Shown: positions 24,812 through 34,274 of the stretch, one piece after another
Layout: each line of letters begins with the position of its first letter
Numbering within the stretch: the stretch's first letter is position 1
Position numbers and translations under genes: made by a program
Source of the DNA: Paenibacillus sp. Root52
GTDB lineage: Bacteria; Bacillota; Bacilli; Paenibacillales; Paenibacillaceae
Assembly: GCF_001426865.1 (NCBI RefSeq)
Contig: NZ_LMFO01000013.1
Span: forward strand, 1,061-65,060
DNA length: 64,000 nucleotides
Reading direction: 5' to 3'
The notes under the pieces: model-generated
Seen by the model: only the letters and a program-made list of their open reading frames with translations
The model's database searches: none
Told to the model about the DNA's origin: nothing

Positions 24812-25393
24812 ATGAAGGTGAGCGACGTAATAGAAGAGATCATTGAGAAGTCGCCCCATACACTCTCACCAGCATCGATCCTGCGCAAGATTACTCAGGT
24901 GCGGGATCGCCTGTTGCGTAACCTGGGGTCAGCTCAACAGCAATCCGAAACGGTTTGCACGGCGATTGACCTGGTTAAAGATCAGCCAGCATACACATTG
25001 CCATGCCCCCAGAGTGCCGTGACCGAGGTAACCATGTTGCGTGACGATGTGTATGTCCGACTGCCGCTAAGGCAGTTCCATAATGCATCGATCAAGCCGT
25101 ACCATTATTTCCAAGCAGGACAGATCGGAATTGTACCCACACCTGATACAGATGTAGCCTATGGGATCAAGGTGTTCCATGCACCTGTTCTGTACCCGCT
25201 CAGACTGGATGACATGGACAAGGATACCGGCTTTGATCCAGATTACGACATGCTCCTGGTGTATGGGGTGCTGCGGGAAATAACGAATGGCAGTGAGTCA
25301 GAGGAATATAACAACAAGTACATTCAACTTTATATGGAATATCAAACGGCATCGAACGGGCAAGAGCGATATGTCGTGGAAGAAAGGTGGTAA
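24812..25393 (+). CDS. Head-tail adaptor protein 1
   Basis: The 193-aa helical protein begins MKVSDVIEEIIEK and contains ILRKITQVRDRLLRNL and a beta insertion, like phage adaptor (gp6/gp4-type, DUF6682-like) proteins that dock under the portal. A second protein of the same size and style lies at 28970-29527, so this phage probably stacks two adaptor rings or has duplicated the gene. Confidence 0.68.
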   Translation: MKVSDVIEEIIEKSPHTLSPASILRKITQVRDRLLRNLGSAQQQSETVCTAIDLVKDQPAYTLPCPQSAVTEVTMLRDDVYVRLPLRQFHNASIKPYHYFQAGQIGIVPTPDTDVAYGIKVFHAPVLYPLRLDDMDKDTGFDPDYDMLLVYGVLREITNGSESEEYNNKYIQLYMEYQTASNGQERYVVEERW

Positions 25394-25396
25394 AGC

Positions 25397-28192
25397 ATGA
25401 GTAGATACCCTTGGAGAGATACCAGTACCGATATTGCCGGTGGACAACCTCCTCAGTGGGAGACACCTCAAGGCGCACAGGCTAAGGCAGATAAAGCCCT
25501 GAAAGAGTCGAAGGAGTATACAGATCAGCAAAACGTGGATTTCAGCGCTCATATTGCTAATACCACGATTCACGTTACACCTGCAGATAAGGTCAATTGG
25601 AATAGTAAGGCTCCAGGTGTTCACACACATGCGAATGCTACGCCTACAGTTTCTGGATTTATGTCTGCAGAGGATAAAGCTAAATTAAATAACGTGGAAG
25701 CCGAGGCGAATAAATACGTTCATCCTATTACGCATCCGCCTGCAATTATTGCGCAGGATAGTTCCAATCGTTTCGTCACAGATGCGGAGAAAGTAGCTTG
25801 GAACTGGAAAGCCGATACAACAGAAGCAACCACTTCGACTAAGGGACTTATGTCTGCAGGAGATAAGCAAAAGCTGAACGGGATCCAGACGGGGGCAGAG
25901 GTCAACCAAAACGCATTCGCAGTGATCAATGGTGTTGCAGCCAACGATCCGTCCGACATGATTACTCTTGTAGAGGGTGTTGGGATAAGAGTTTCTACAA
26001 ATCCAGTGACAAAAGAATTGACCATAACAGCTACGGGGAATGCTGCTCCAGGTGCACACGGTTCTACGCATACTGAATATGGAGCAGATCCCATTCCCTC
26101 GGCCACTGCGACTGAGGGTGGGTTAATGAGCGCTGCTGATAAGTCTCTTCAATTGGCTCATAGTCAGGAGCTTGAGAATCAGGCCGCAGAGCTGACAGGG
26201 TTGAGTGATCGTCTCGATACCCCTGACCGAACAGACATTACACTCCAGCCAGGCATTAGTGTCATCAATGCTAATCAGGATGCGGCGTTTAGGCTTGCTG
26301 GCTTACAGGGGCGGACGGCACTTAACTATCAAAGTCAAATTGGTATCTTTGGTGTGTTAAACCCGTATGTCATTCGTTATGGCGATAACCTGTTACCGCC
26401 GTTTTATGAGTGGAGTCAACTCGGAACGGATGCAAAAATCGTCTCTTCCTATGAGTTGTCAGTAAACACGACAAACACAGGCGGAAGCTACAGTTATGTT
26501 AATGTACCATGTCTACCTAATACTGATTATTACTTATCGGTTGATATCATCGGGACACACGTTGCTGTAGAGACGTTTGACGCTGTAGGTACGTCTATCT
26601 TTACAAGATATCTCAACAATGGGATCGTAACAACTGAAGGTAACGCCCAATCCATTAGAGTAACGATCTATAGGGTAGATGCTGGCGATTTAAACGCTAA
26701 AGAACCAATGCTCACGATTGGCAATGTAGCCAAACCGTTTGTACCACGTGAAGATGCTATGCTTGCATTACAAACGGAGTTACACGCAAATCCAGATACC
26801 GGGGCTAACCCGGATATGGTATTTGAGAGTGATGGACAGTATTTCAAGGTGTCGAAGTGGAGTAGAATTTTTAAAATCGGCGTTGATGCATTAACTACTG
26901 ACGATTACAACCTTTCAATTCCTGGTAATATGGCAGCTGGATTTAAGAGAGTACGTGTTCGTGGTTTTCCAAAGGCTCCTTATGACCAAGTAGAATACAC
27001 TTCTTATCTTACGAAATACGATGGTTCCGTGATCGAATTTAGAAGTGATTGGAGTAAAACCATTGAACAGCATTCCGTGAGCAATAACTCCGGTAATTAC
27101 GCCTTAATAGGAGTAAATAACACAGACAGTGGATGGGGAGACGCATACACACCGACAGCGGATGAGATCAAGGCGTATTTCATGGGATGGAAAATGTACG
27201 ATGTAACGGTAAGTTCAAGCGGGCAAGGCGTTTACAATGGGAGCGGGGCGGCGAATAAGCGATGGGCTTACCGTGCTGATGGGATTAGCGCTACTTATGC
27301 AGGCGGTACGACTACTTTACCAACGACTGTCGCACCAAACTATACACCATACCAACTCCAGTACCAGCTTGCTACACCAGTAGTTGAGCCGATAACGTCT
27401 GAGGGGCAATTGACGTTTATAGATGGAGATAACCAAGTAGAGGTAGGAACGGGGATTGTACTCCGTGAATATACTCCTGCTCCTGAGAATACGAACCCCA
27501 ATCTAAATGGTCGCCGGGAGATTAACTTTACTCAGGTTTCGTCTTCCTTGCTAAAAAATAAGGCGAGTGACATTATTGCCATTTACAAAAACAGTAAAAG
27601 AGATTATGCCTGGAGCATTGGCAGGAATGTTTCGGATTCTTACGGATTATCAAGAGCGAATTTAGTGAAAGAATCTTACGATCCAGCAGCAACCTACAGC
27701 GTCACATATCTGATGATGGTCAAATATCCGTCAGTGGATATCACAGGAACGTATGCCGAAAATGAAAAGGCTCTTTTGCTGGATACTGTCAAAACGTTGC
27801 AAGAGAACACAACAAGAATATCGGTTCTTGAGAGTAAGAAGGCTGAGAAAGATGCTCCTTCGCAAATGTGGATTACGCCTACGTTGCTTAATGGGTGGGT
27901 GGATTATGGGACTGGATCTTATGGGAACGCCAGATATTATAAAGATAGCGCCGGGAGGGTTTATTTTGACGGGCTTATCAAGAGCGGAATAGTGGGAAGT
28001 TCGGGAATTGCGTTTAAACTTCCCAAAGGTTTTATTCCTTCGAAAACATTTATAACCTTAGTACAATGTAGCGATGGGACTTCGCAGACATATGGAAGGG
28101 TTGATGTGAAAAATAACGGAGATGTCGTTATAGCTACGGGAGCTAATGGGTGGTTAAGCCTTGCAGATATTTCATTTTTAGCAGAAGCATAG
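25397..28192 (+). CDS. Large tail fibre / receptor-binding protein
   Basis: The 931-aa protein has an N-terminal attachment region and three fibre repeats of the type GLMSAxDKxKL (around residues 88, 150 and 243), widespread in phage fibres. Long beta-rich modules follow, and the C-terminal tip (about residues 825-931) with TPTLLNGWVDYG and YYKDSAGRVYFDG is typical of receptor-binding ends. It lies between the two adaptor-like genes rather than at the end of the tail cluster, which is unusual. Confidence 0.85.
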   Translation: MSRYPWRDTSTDIAGGQPPQWETPQGAQAKADKALKESKEYTDQQNVDFSAHIANTTIHVTPADKVNWNSKAPGVHTHANATPTVSGFMSAEDKAKLNNVEAEANKYVHPITHPPAIIAQDSSNRFVTDAEKVAWNWKADTTEATTSTKGLMSAGDKQKLNGIQTGAEVNQNAFAVINGVAANDPSDMITLVEGVGIRVSTNPVTKELTITATGNAAPGAHGSTHTEYGADPIPSATATEGGLMSAADKSLQLAHSQELENQAAELTGLSDRLDTPDRTDITLQPGISVINANQDAAFRLAGLQGRTALNYQSQIGIFGVLNPYVIRYGDNLLPPFYEWSQLGTDAKIVSSYELSVNTTNTGGSYSYVNVPCLPNTDYYLSVDIIGTHVAVETFDAVGTSIFTRYLNNGIVTTEGNAQSIRVTIYRVDAGDLNAKEPMLTIGNVAKPFVPREDAMLALQTELHANPDTGANPDMVFESDGQYFKVSKWSRIFKIGVDALTTDDYNLSIPGNMAAGFKRVRVRGFPKAPYDQVEYTSYLTKYDGSVIEFRSDWSKTIEQHSVSNNSGNYALIGVNNTDSGWGDAYTPTADEIKAYFMGWKMYDVTVSSSGQGVYNGSGAANKRWAYRADGISATYAGGTTTLPTTVAPNYTPYQLQYQLATPVVEPITSEGQLTFIDGDNQVEVGTGIVLREYTPAPENTNPNLNGRREINFTQVSSSLLKNKASDIIAIYKNSKRDYAWSIGRNVSDSYGLSRANLVKESYDPAATYSVTYLMMVKYPSVDITGTYAENEKALLLDTVKTLQENTTRISVLESKKAEKDAPSQMWITPTLLNGWVDYGTGSYGNARYYKDSAGRVYFDGLIKSGIVGSSGIAFKLPKGFIPSKTFITLVQCSDGTSQTYGRVDVKNNGDVVIATGANGWLSLADISFLAEA

Positions 28193-28202
28193 GGGGGATC
28201 AA

Positions 28203-28700
28203 ATGAAAGCCGTACCTAAAGTAAATACTGATGGACTCTATTTAGAGGACGAGATAGTGGACGATGCCTTTAGTGGTGTCGTCCCTTTTTATGCCGATCC
28301 GATTCCTGTGATATTTGATCCTGATCAGAGCGAGCAGGTTCCAACGCCAGATGAAGACAAGGAAGAAGCGGAGCCGGGGATTGCTGGGTATCTGGTCGGC
28401 GTGTCAATGCCTGCGGGTCTGTTTCGCCCTCAATTTGACATAGCGGCATGGAAGGCGTACCAGGACGAACCTCAGGAAACTTTTCCTGACCTATGGAGCG
28501 AAGGACTTAGCCAGGAAGAAATTGACGAGTTGACCAAGCCACAGCCTGAGGAACCTTCTGAGCTGGACATTTTGAAACAACGGCTTGAAGCATCGGAAGT
28601 ACGCAACGAACAACTGGCAGCCGAGAGTAACGCAAACCAATTGGCTCTCATGGAACTGCATATGATGTTGCTTGGTGTGGTATCACCAGATGAGGGTTAA
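28203..28700 (+). CDS. Fibre-associated protein with C-terminal coiled coil
   Basis: The 165-aa acidic protein (N-terminal VPKVNTDGLYLEDEIVDD, a Pro/Glu-rich middle, and a C-terminal coiled coil LDILKQRLEASEVRNEQLAA) belongs to the group of small proteins found between fibre genes and XkdX/CD1375-like genes in Gram-positive phages. A role in fibre assembly or as a baseplate appendage is inferred from position. Confidence 0.68.
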   Translation: MKAVPKVNTDGLYLEDEIVDDAFSGVVPFYADPIPVIFDPDQSEQVPTPDEDKEEAEPGIAGYLVGVSMPAGLFRPQFDIAAWKAYQDEPQETFPDLWSEGLSQEEIDELTKPQPEEPSELDILKQRLEASEVRNEQLAAESNANQLALMELHMMLLGVVSPDEG

Positions 28701-28755
28701 GCTTGCCAGGCTGCTGATCCGATGGGCTGTAGCACTCATGAAAGGAGGTGAGACG

Positions 28756-28887
28756 ATGCTAGTTGTTTATGTGATGATGATCCACAAAGGGCTGATCAAG
28801 CTGGAGCAAGTGCCAGCAGGCAGCCGTGATAAAGTGGCTGAAGCCTTGGAAGCTGGAGATATGGACTCTAACGGAAATATTGTTTAG
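28756..28887 (+). CDS. XkdX/CD1375-like small phage protein
   Basis: The 43-aa product contains KGLIKLEQVPAGSRDKVAEAL, the pattern of CD1375/XkdX-like proteins that follow tail fibre genes in Bacillota phages. AAAGGAGGTG lies 6 bases before ATG 28756. The frame is open further upstream (from about 28690), but no ribosome binding site supports that start. Function unknown. Confidence 0.75.
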   Translation: MLVVYVMMIHKGLIKLEQVPAGSRDKVAEALEAGDMDSNGNIV

Positions 28888-28889
28888 TA

Positions 28890-28944
28890 GGCGTTCCCAA
28901 TATGGAGCGCTATTTTGTGCCCTCTGATCTTCAGGGGGCTTCTA
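28890..28944 (+). terminator. Two consecutive hairpins
   Basis: The first hairpin, GCGTTCC/GGAGCGC, is followed by TATTTTG. The second, GCCCTCTGA/TCAGGGGGC with a 3-nt loop, is followed by TTCT. They separate the fibre block from the second adaptor gene. T runs are short, so termination may be partial. Confidence 0.55.
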
Positions 28945-28969
28945 TGCGAAATAAGGGGGAGTTGATCCC

Positions 28970-29527
28970 GTGAATATAAATGACATTATTTCAGAGGCTA
29001 ACATGCTTGTTCCGAATGATGTTCCAGTTGCAGATAAAGTGATCTGGTTGAATGCGTTGAATCAGGATTTCTTCAACGTTGTGAAAATCCCGAAGATAAC
29101 GAAGTTCGAATGTAGTTCGGGGCGAGAGGATTACACGCTACCTGCAGATGTGCGACAGAAGAATATCGACTTGGTCATGATCGGGATGTTCCCGTACATG
29201 AGCTTAGATCGGGATGAGGTAACGCCAGCGCAGAACGCCTATGCCTTTGATGATACGACTAAGACGCTATCCTTGTTCCCTGCACCCTATAGCAATCTGA
29301 AAGGGTTCCTTCGGTACCGGCGAATCGCCACAACAACGTTCCTATCTTCGACGCTAACTGCTGTACCAGATGCTCCAGAGGAATATCACTGGACATTCAT
29401 CCCTGCGCTTGCATCGATGCTGGCCAACAGCCAGGACGATACCGCTAAAGCAGCCCATTACACCAATGAGTATCGAGCGGCGTGGAATACAGCGGCACAA
29501 AACTATCAAGCGGGTGGTTCTAAATGA
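28970..29527 (+). CDS. Head-tail adaptor protein 2
   Basis: The 185-aa protein (start MNINDIISEANMLVPNDVP, then GREDYTLPADVRQKNIDLV and a helical C-terminus with PALASMLANSQDD) has the style of phage adaptor proteins that form rings below the portal. The stop overlaps the start of the following propeller-like tail protein, so the two are coupled and probably assemble together. Confidence 0.68.
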   Translation: MNINDIISEANMLVPNDVPVADKVIWLNALNQDFFNVVKIPKITKFECSSGREDYTLPADVRQKNIDLVMIGMFPYMSLDRDEVTPAQNAYAFDDTTKTLSLFPAPYSNLKGFLRYRRIATTTFLSSTLTAVPDAPEEYHWTFIPALASMLANSQDDTAKAAHYTNEYRAAWNTAAQNYQAGGSK

Positions 29528-30927
29528 AGTTGATTCAGTATCCAACCTTTCAGAGTCAGCCCCTAGAGGGTATCATGCCACCGATCCCGCTACGGGAATT
29601 TCGTGGCCTAAACACGTTTGATCCGTATTCCATTGAAGATTCGTACCTGACTGAAATGAAGAACATGACAAACAATGACTACCCAGCGCTTTCCACGCGT
29701 CCTGGATACACGGTCATCGGAGCTAATGGTTCTCGTGTACTCGGTATGGGTGTTTGGCGCGGACGTGAGCTGCACGTTGTGTTCAGCGATGGGACGTGGA
29801 GACGATGGAATGGGTCTTCCTGGGCTACATTGGCCAGTGGTCTGAACACATCTGCCGAGTGGACGTTTACCAACTTCGACGGCAATTTAGGCGGGGTTAA
29901 CCTCATTGGGTGTAATGGTGTGGATACCATGCGTCGATACAACGGCTCCACGGTGTCTGTGCTGAGCGGAGCACCTTCGAACGGTAAATACATCACGACG
30001 TATCAGAACCGGCTATGGTGTGCCGTAGGGAACGAGCTGTGGTCATCTGCACTGGATCAACCGCAAAACTGGAATCAGTTTGCTGGCAACCAGCAGGATA
30101 GCTACCGCAGACAGATGGAATCTACACGTGGTGAGGATATCAACATGCTGTCGGGTAGCCTTAGCAAACTGACCATTGGGATGCCTGGTAGTCTTCATGA
30201 GCTGTATGGGGGCATTCCTGCGGACTTCAATGTCAGGCTGATTACTGAGGATATGGGGCTCTCCAATAATAAGAGTGCATTGACTCAGGAGGGTTTCATG
30301 CGCTTTATGCATCGTACGGGTATCTATGAGTACGGGGGTGGAACACTTCCGACTCGAAGGTTCAGCGAGATCATCGACAAACGCCTGAGTAACATTGGAC
30401 CCGATACAGTGGCTGGAACAGATGGCCGAAAGCTGTACTTCAACATTCAGCCCGAACAGATGATGGTTTACGATCCTCGATCAGGAGTGGAATCCTGGTG
30501 TGAGTGGAACGGGATTCGTGCCGTGCAATTTGCTCAAATGGATAACCGGCTCTATGTGGGGGATTCATCCGGACGAGTATTGTTGATTGGGGGCACTACT
30601 GACGCAGGCAGTGCAATTCCTTGGTCGGCAACTACCAAGCCCTTTAACGGCGGGTCTCTTGCTCAGAAGATGCGATGGTACAAGATGTGGGTTGTTGTTG
30701 AGCTGACGGGGAGTATGGAGATTCACATGTCTCCCTCGGTAACTGGCGATTCCGATTGGACGCTTGTGCAGAGTATTTCCGGATCACCTGGACAAAAAGT
30801 ACAACGGGTAATCATTCCAGTACGTCAGTTCACACTTAATAACTGGGTACGTGTTCGGTTCTCCGGATCTGGATATGTACGGATACATGAATTTACGCGG
30901 CAGATTCGTCAGCTGCCGTTATATTAG
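29524..30927 (+). CDS. Tail hub/stabilisation protein (beta-propeller-like)
   Basis: The 467-aa protein shows repeated blade-like motifs with Trp and Gly (RVLGMGVWRGRELHVVFSDG, then GKYITTYQNRLWCAVGNELW, then VQFAQMDNRLYVGDSSGRV). This resembles tail hub or stabilisation (P22 gp10/T7 gp12-type) proteins of podoviruses. The N-terminal REFRGLNTFDPYSI segment is common in this group. Together with the adaptors it would complete a short tail. Confidence 0.72.
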   Translation: MKLIQYPTFQSQPLEGIMPPIPLREFRGLNTFDPYSIEDSYLTEMKNMTNNDYPALSTRPGYTVIGANGSRVLGMGVWRGRELHVVFSDGTWRRWNGSSWATLASGLNTSAEWTFTNFDGNLGGVNLIGCNGVDTMRRYNGSTVSVLSGAPSNGKYITTYQNRLWCAVGNELWSSALDQPQNWNQFAGNQQDSYRRQMESTRGEDINMLSGSLSKLTIGMPGSLHELYGGIPADFNVRLITEDMGLSNNKSALTQEGFMRFMHRTGIYEYGGGTLPTRRFSEIIDKRLSNIGPDTVAGTDGRKLYFNIQPEQMMVYDPRSGVESWCEWNGIRAVQFAQMDNRLYVGDSSGRVLLIGGTTDAGSAIPWSATTKPFNGGSLAQKMRWYKMWVVVELTGSMEIHMSPSVTGDSDWTLVQSISGSPGQKVQRVIIPVRQFTLNNWVRVRFSGSGYVRIHEFTRQIRQLPLY

Positions 30928-30938
30928 GAGGTCTGTGG

Positions 30939-31691
30939 ATGACACAATGGGGCGATGCGCCACGTATGCATGCACCACCAAATACTGCTGACGTAGCTGT
31001 AATGAATGCGTATGTGAAGGATCTGGCCAACACGGTAGCTAAAATGGCGAAGGATCTAGAGTTTATCCTGAATGGCAATGTTGCTTTTGACAATATCCGA
31101 GTGGATGGTATCGAAGCTCGTAACATCAAAGCGGAAGCGATCACCACAGACAAGCTAAGCGCGAATGCTGTTTCTGCAGAGAAGATCCAGGCGGGGGCAA
31201 TTTCCACAGAGAAGCTTCAAGCTGGTGCAGTCACTGCAGATAAGATCACCGTGAACCAGCTCTCTGCGATCAGTGCGAACCTGGGTCATATCGTTGCAGG
31301 TCTGATCGAGTCGATTGAAATCTACGGTTCCTATATTGCGACCCGTCGTAATGCATATCCGCGTTGTGAAATGAGCGCAACGGGGAATGTGTTCGGGGCT
31401 TTTCGTGATGCCAATAATCACGTTGTTATAGAACCTGATTACGGGGGATCACCAGCTTTACGGTTTACAGTGGCGGGTACTCCTAGAGGCAGAATTCATA
31501 ATTTGCTGGGATATCCAATATTTGAGAGCGATTCGTCTCTTGGTTTACAAGCAAGAGGTAACATTTTTGTAGATGCCTATCAAATGAGCTTTACAAACTG
31601 GGATAAAATTTATGCAGATACCCCAGGGCGAACATTAGGGGATGAATTGAGAGAAGCTTTTGACCGTATCGAAGCCCTAGAGGATAGATGA
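30939..31691 (+). CDS. Short tail fibre-like protein
   Basis: The 250-aa protein has an N-terminal helical anchor, then tandem motifs of the form AxAITTDKLSANAVSAEKIQ (about residues 62-105) that form a triple-stranded stalk in many phage fibres. A beta-rich head and a terminal coiled coil (LGDELREAFDRIEALEDR) follow. It is likely a second adhesion or tail-tip protein. AGGAGG precedes the ATG. Confidence 0.75.
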   Translation: MTQWGDAPRMHAPPNTADVAVMNAYVKDLANTVAKMAKDLEFILNGNVAFDNIRVDGIEARNIKAEAITTDKLSANAVSAEKIQAGAISTEKLQAGAVTADKITVNQLSAISANLGHIVAGLIESIEIYGSYIATRRNAYPRCEMSATGNVFGAFRDANNHVVIEPDYGGSPALRFTVAGTPRGRIHNLLGYPIFESDSSLGLQARGNIFVDAYQMSFTNWDKIYADTPGRTLGDELREAFDRIEALEDR

Positions 31692-31769
31692 TACAATTTG
31701 GATCAATTTGAATATCTTGTTGTGGAAGCTATGGTATATTGGTTGAAAATGGTATAAGGGAGAATTGAC

Positions 31770-32288
31770 ATGAAAAAGTATGTTGCTGGATTCCTAGCTG
31801 GTGCCTTATTCGTCCTATCTGCCTCGGCTTTCGCAGATGATATTCAATCTTTAGTAGGTAAGAAGATTCAAGGCCAGACTGTTGTAAAGATTGATGGTCA
31901 AGAGTTAGACACGGCGATTATTGTTGATGGTAAAAGCTATTCACCTACTAGATCGATAGGGGAAGCGGCTGGATTCGATGTAAGTATGCAGGGTAAGGAA
32001 ATTATTTTGAATACGAACACGTCCAGCACACCAACGGCCTCAACGCCTGGAAAGGGGCAGAGCGTGGAAGATCAAATAACTAGACTGAAGGAACGGATCG
32101 CTGTTGCAGAACAACGGATCGCAGATACCAAAAAGCTTGTTGCAGCAAGTGAATCTGTGATTAACGATCCTTCAAAAGATAGTACAGGCGAAGAAAGTTT
32201 CCTTGAAATGCGAAAAGCTAACTTAGCTGAGCAAGAAGCTCTGTTAACTGATCTAGAATCCCAACTGGCTGTATTAACTAATGGGTAA
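31770..32288 (+). CDS. Secreted protein with copper amine oxidase-like stalk domain
   Basis: The 172-aa protein has a signal peptide (MKKYVAGFLAGALFVLSASAFA). A stalk-type domain like the N-terminal domain of copper amine oxidase follows (VVKIDGQELDTAIIVDGKSY and SIGEAAGFDVSM), common in Paenibacillus wall proteins. A C-terminal coiled coil (about residues 100-170) ends it. It sits in the structural region and is coupled to a membrane protein. It may modify the lysogen surface or aid release. Function unknown. Confidence 0.75.
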   Translation: MKKYVAGFLAGALFVLSASAFADDIQSLVGKKIQGQTVVKIDGQELDTAIIVDGKSYSPTRSIGEAAGFDVSMQGKEIILNTNTSSTPTASTPGKGQSVEDQITRLKERIAVAEQRIADTKKLVAASESVINDPSKDSTGEESFLEMRKANLAEQEALLTDLESQLAVLTNG

Positions 32289-32478
32289 AAAGATTAAAAT
32301 AGCACTTCAATATATTATAGGTTTTCCTTTGTTATGGTTGTTATTTGCATTTGGAGGGTTCATTGCCGCTAATCCAATCCTATTATTTACTATCACAATG
32401 TTATTAGGCGCATCGGCATTGATCTATCGAAAATGGGATGAGAATAAAAGGAAGAAATTAAGACGTGAGGGCTCCTGA
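32281..32478 (+). CDS. Two-span small membrane protein
   Basis: The 65-aa product has two hydrophobic spans (IIGFPLLWLLFAFGGFIAA and PILLFTITMLLGASALIY) and a basic tail (RKWDENKRKKLRRE). It overlaps the secreted stalk protein gene by 8 bp and ends in a terminator. The pair probably works together at the membrane. Holin-like topology is possible, but a dedicated holin pair exists at 38545-39131. Confidence 0.65.
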   Translation: MGKKIKIALQYIIGFPLLWLLFAFGGFIAANPILLFTITMLLGASALIYRKWDENKRKKLRREGS

Positions 32479-32490
32479 GGAGTCCTTTTT
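32468..32490 (+). terminator. Terminator after membrane protein gene
   Basis: AGGGCTCC and GGAGTCCT pair (one G-T) around TGA and are followed by TTTT. The stem overlaps the stop codon of the membrane protein gene. Confidence 0.75.
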
Positions 32491-32515
32491 ATTTTGTATT
32501 AAGGAGGTGGCACGG

Positions 32516-34249
32516 GTGGTTTATACAACAACGGGTACGACTACTGTAAAGAAGAATGAGCCTGTTATCGGTACCCTCGGTTCGGCTGCTTCGGTCAAAA
32601 TACCAACTGTATCCGGTGCGGCCAATTCACCGTCTCTTGGCAACGGTGGCATTAACTACGCAACAGCTAATACTGCCGGGCGCCAGGGAATCACGGCGAA
32701 TCAGGCGCAGATCAAGAATGACGATGCCTATCGGCAAAGTGAGATTGCTCGAACGCTGGCCACGATCACGAACCGTCAGAACCAGGGATTAGATACCTCA
32801 GCACAAACTAAGTACCTCAATGTCAATCTGGGCTATCAAGCCCCGATGACTCAGACAGCTTCCAATGTGCAAGCTAATCCCGCACCAGCAGCGCAGAACA
32901 ATTTTGCGATTCCCGGTAGCCGTACAGAAGCCACACTTGGCCGGATCAATGATTTTATTAATAACCAATCCCAGTTCCAATTCACGAAGCCTGAAGCTTT
33001 CTCCTATGATCAGACAACCGATCCAGCGTATCAGGCACAGCTTGCCGAGGCTAAACGTAATGTGGTCACACAGCAAGCAGATACGAATGCAGGACTACGA
33101 GCAACAGGGCAAGGTAAATCATCCTGGAGTGAGACGGTGGCCAACCAGATCGGCACAGGGGCTATGGAGAGTATTGCGAATAATCTGGTGCCTCAACTCA
33201 TGCAACAGGCAAACCAGCGATATAGTGATGATGCGAATCGAAATCTGCAGGTTCAACAGATGAATTATGGTGTTGGCCAAGATGCCATCGGGAACCTAGG
33301 CAACCTCTACGGTCTGCAGAATCAGGAGTATTTCCAGAATCCGCTTCAAGAGGCTTCTGTCACGGGAAACTATCTTCCAACTGAAGCACGAGATGCAATC
33401 AACAAAATAGATAGTTTGAAACAACAAGCTGAGACTAAAGGAATTACCGCTGAGGATCGTGCTGCATTGAGCAAACAAGCTGATTTTATTCGTAGTCAAC
33501 TTACGGCGATGGGCATCGATGCTAGCCAGTATGGAGCTAATGTTAGTCGTGCGGATGCAGCGAAGGTAAGACCAGGTATTCGTACCCTGCAGGGTCAGAC
33601 TATGGATCTGAGTAACAAGCAGGCGAACTTGCAAGCGGCTGGTATGTACATGGATGCTTCAGGCAAGCTGATCACGCCGCAGTCTGATTGGGGCGGTCTG
33701 GTTCGTCAGGCAGCGAATCCGAATGGGCAGCTTACCATGGCTGGCCAGAATCAAGCGTTCAACCAAGGTCAGCAGCAATGGCAGAATAACTTTGCTGTTG
33801 AGCAGTTTGCCTATTCGAAGGCAAGGGATGCAGTTGCAGATAGTCAGTGGGGTGCCCAGTTTCAGCAAAGTGTTGATCAGTTCGGACTTAACTATGCACT
33901 ACAAGAACTACAACAAAGGGATGAAACAGCGTATCGTAATGCGATGCTGGCCATCAACCAGGATGAGAATTCTCGTGCGTGGCTGGGTATGCAAGGCGCT
34001 CCATCATCGGAGTATAACGGCATGAGTGCCAACCAGGTGCTTAGTGCGTTACAGTCTCAGTTTACCGATCCTAACACTCAGAAGTTCACGCCGCCTACAG
34101 ATTTCGCCACGAAGGATCAGATCTACCAGCAAGTGAGTGGTTTCGGGCTGCCAATCGGACAAGACGATCAGGTGCTGTTATCTATGGGTCTTACCCAGAA
34201 AGACATCCAGGAGCTGGATCGAAAGTACGCCGTGAACTCGGGAAACTGA
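32516..34249 (+). CDS. Internal virion / ejection protein (zero-frame product)
   Basis: The 577-aa protein is rich in Gln, Asn and Ala with helical stretches (DPAYQAQLAEAKRNVVTQQ, then SDANRN-type segments). This is the style of podoviral internal or ejection proteins. GTG 32516 follows AAGGAGGTG. The last codons are TCG GGA AAC TGA. The phase gives a G GGA AAC slippery heptamer directly before the stop, with a hairpin 6 nt downstream. A -1 shift would add 208 residues with a lysozyme-like domain, making a 785-aa fusion. The zero-frame form would lack it. Confidence 0.78.
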   Translation: MVYTTTGTTTVKKNEPVIGTLGSAASVKIPTVSGAANSPSLGNGGINYATANTAGRQGITANQAQIKNDDAYRQSEIARTLATITNRQNQGLDTSAQTKYLNVNLGYQAPMTQTASNVQANPAPAAQNNFAIPGSRTEATLGRINDFINNQSQFQFTKPEAFSYDQTTDPAYQAQLAEAKRNVVTQQADTNAGLRATGQGKSSWSETVANQIGTGAMESIANNLVPQLMQQANQRYSDDANRNLQVQQMNYGVGQDAIGNLGNLYGLQNQEYFQNPLQEASVTGNYLPTEARDAINKIDSLKQQAETKGITAEDRAALSKQADFIRSQLTAMGIDASQYGANVSRADAAKVRPGIRTLQGQTMDLSNKQANLQAAGMYMDASGKLITPQSDWGGLVRQAANPNGQLTMAGQNQAFNQGQQQWQNNFAVEQFAYSKARDAVADSQWGAQFQQSVDQFGLNYALQELQQRDETAYRNAMLAINQDENSRAWLGMQGAPSSEYNGMSANQVLSALQSQFTDPNTQKFTPPTDFATKDQIYQQVSGFGLPIGQDDQVLLSMGLTQKDIQELDRKYAVNSGN

Positions 34250-34274
34250 CTAGCTCCGGAGCCGCCACCGGAGC
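34240..34274 (+). promoter_or_regulatory. Candidate programmed -1 ribosomal frameshift signal
   Basis: The slippery heptamer GGGAAAC (34240-34246) is in the correct phase (G GGA AAC). Next comes a zero-frame TGA (34247-34249), a 6-nt spacer, and a 7-bp perfect GC-rich stem GCTCCGG/CCGGAGC (34253-34259 with 34268-34274, 8-nt loop). The -1 frame reads CTG ACT AGC and stays open to 34872. Lambda G-T uses the closely similar GGGAAAG. No strong internal Shine-Dalgarno stimulator was seen at the usual distance. Confidence 0.7.
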
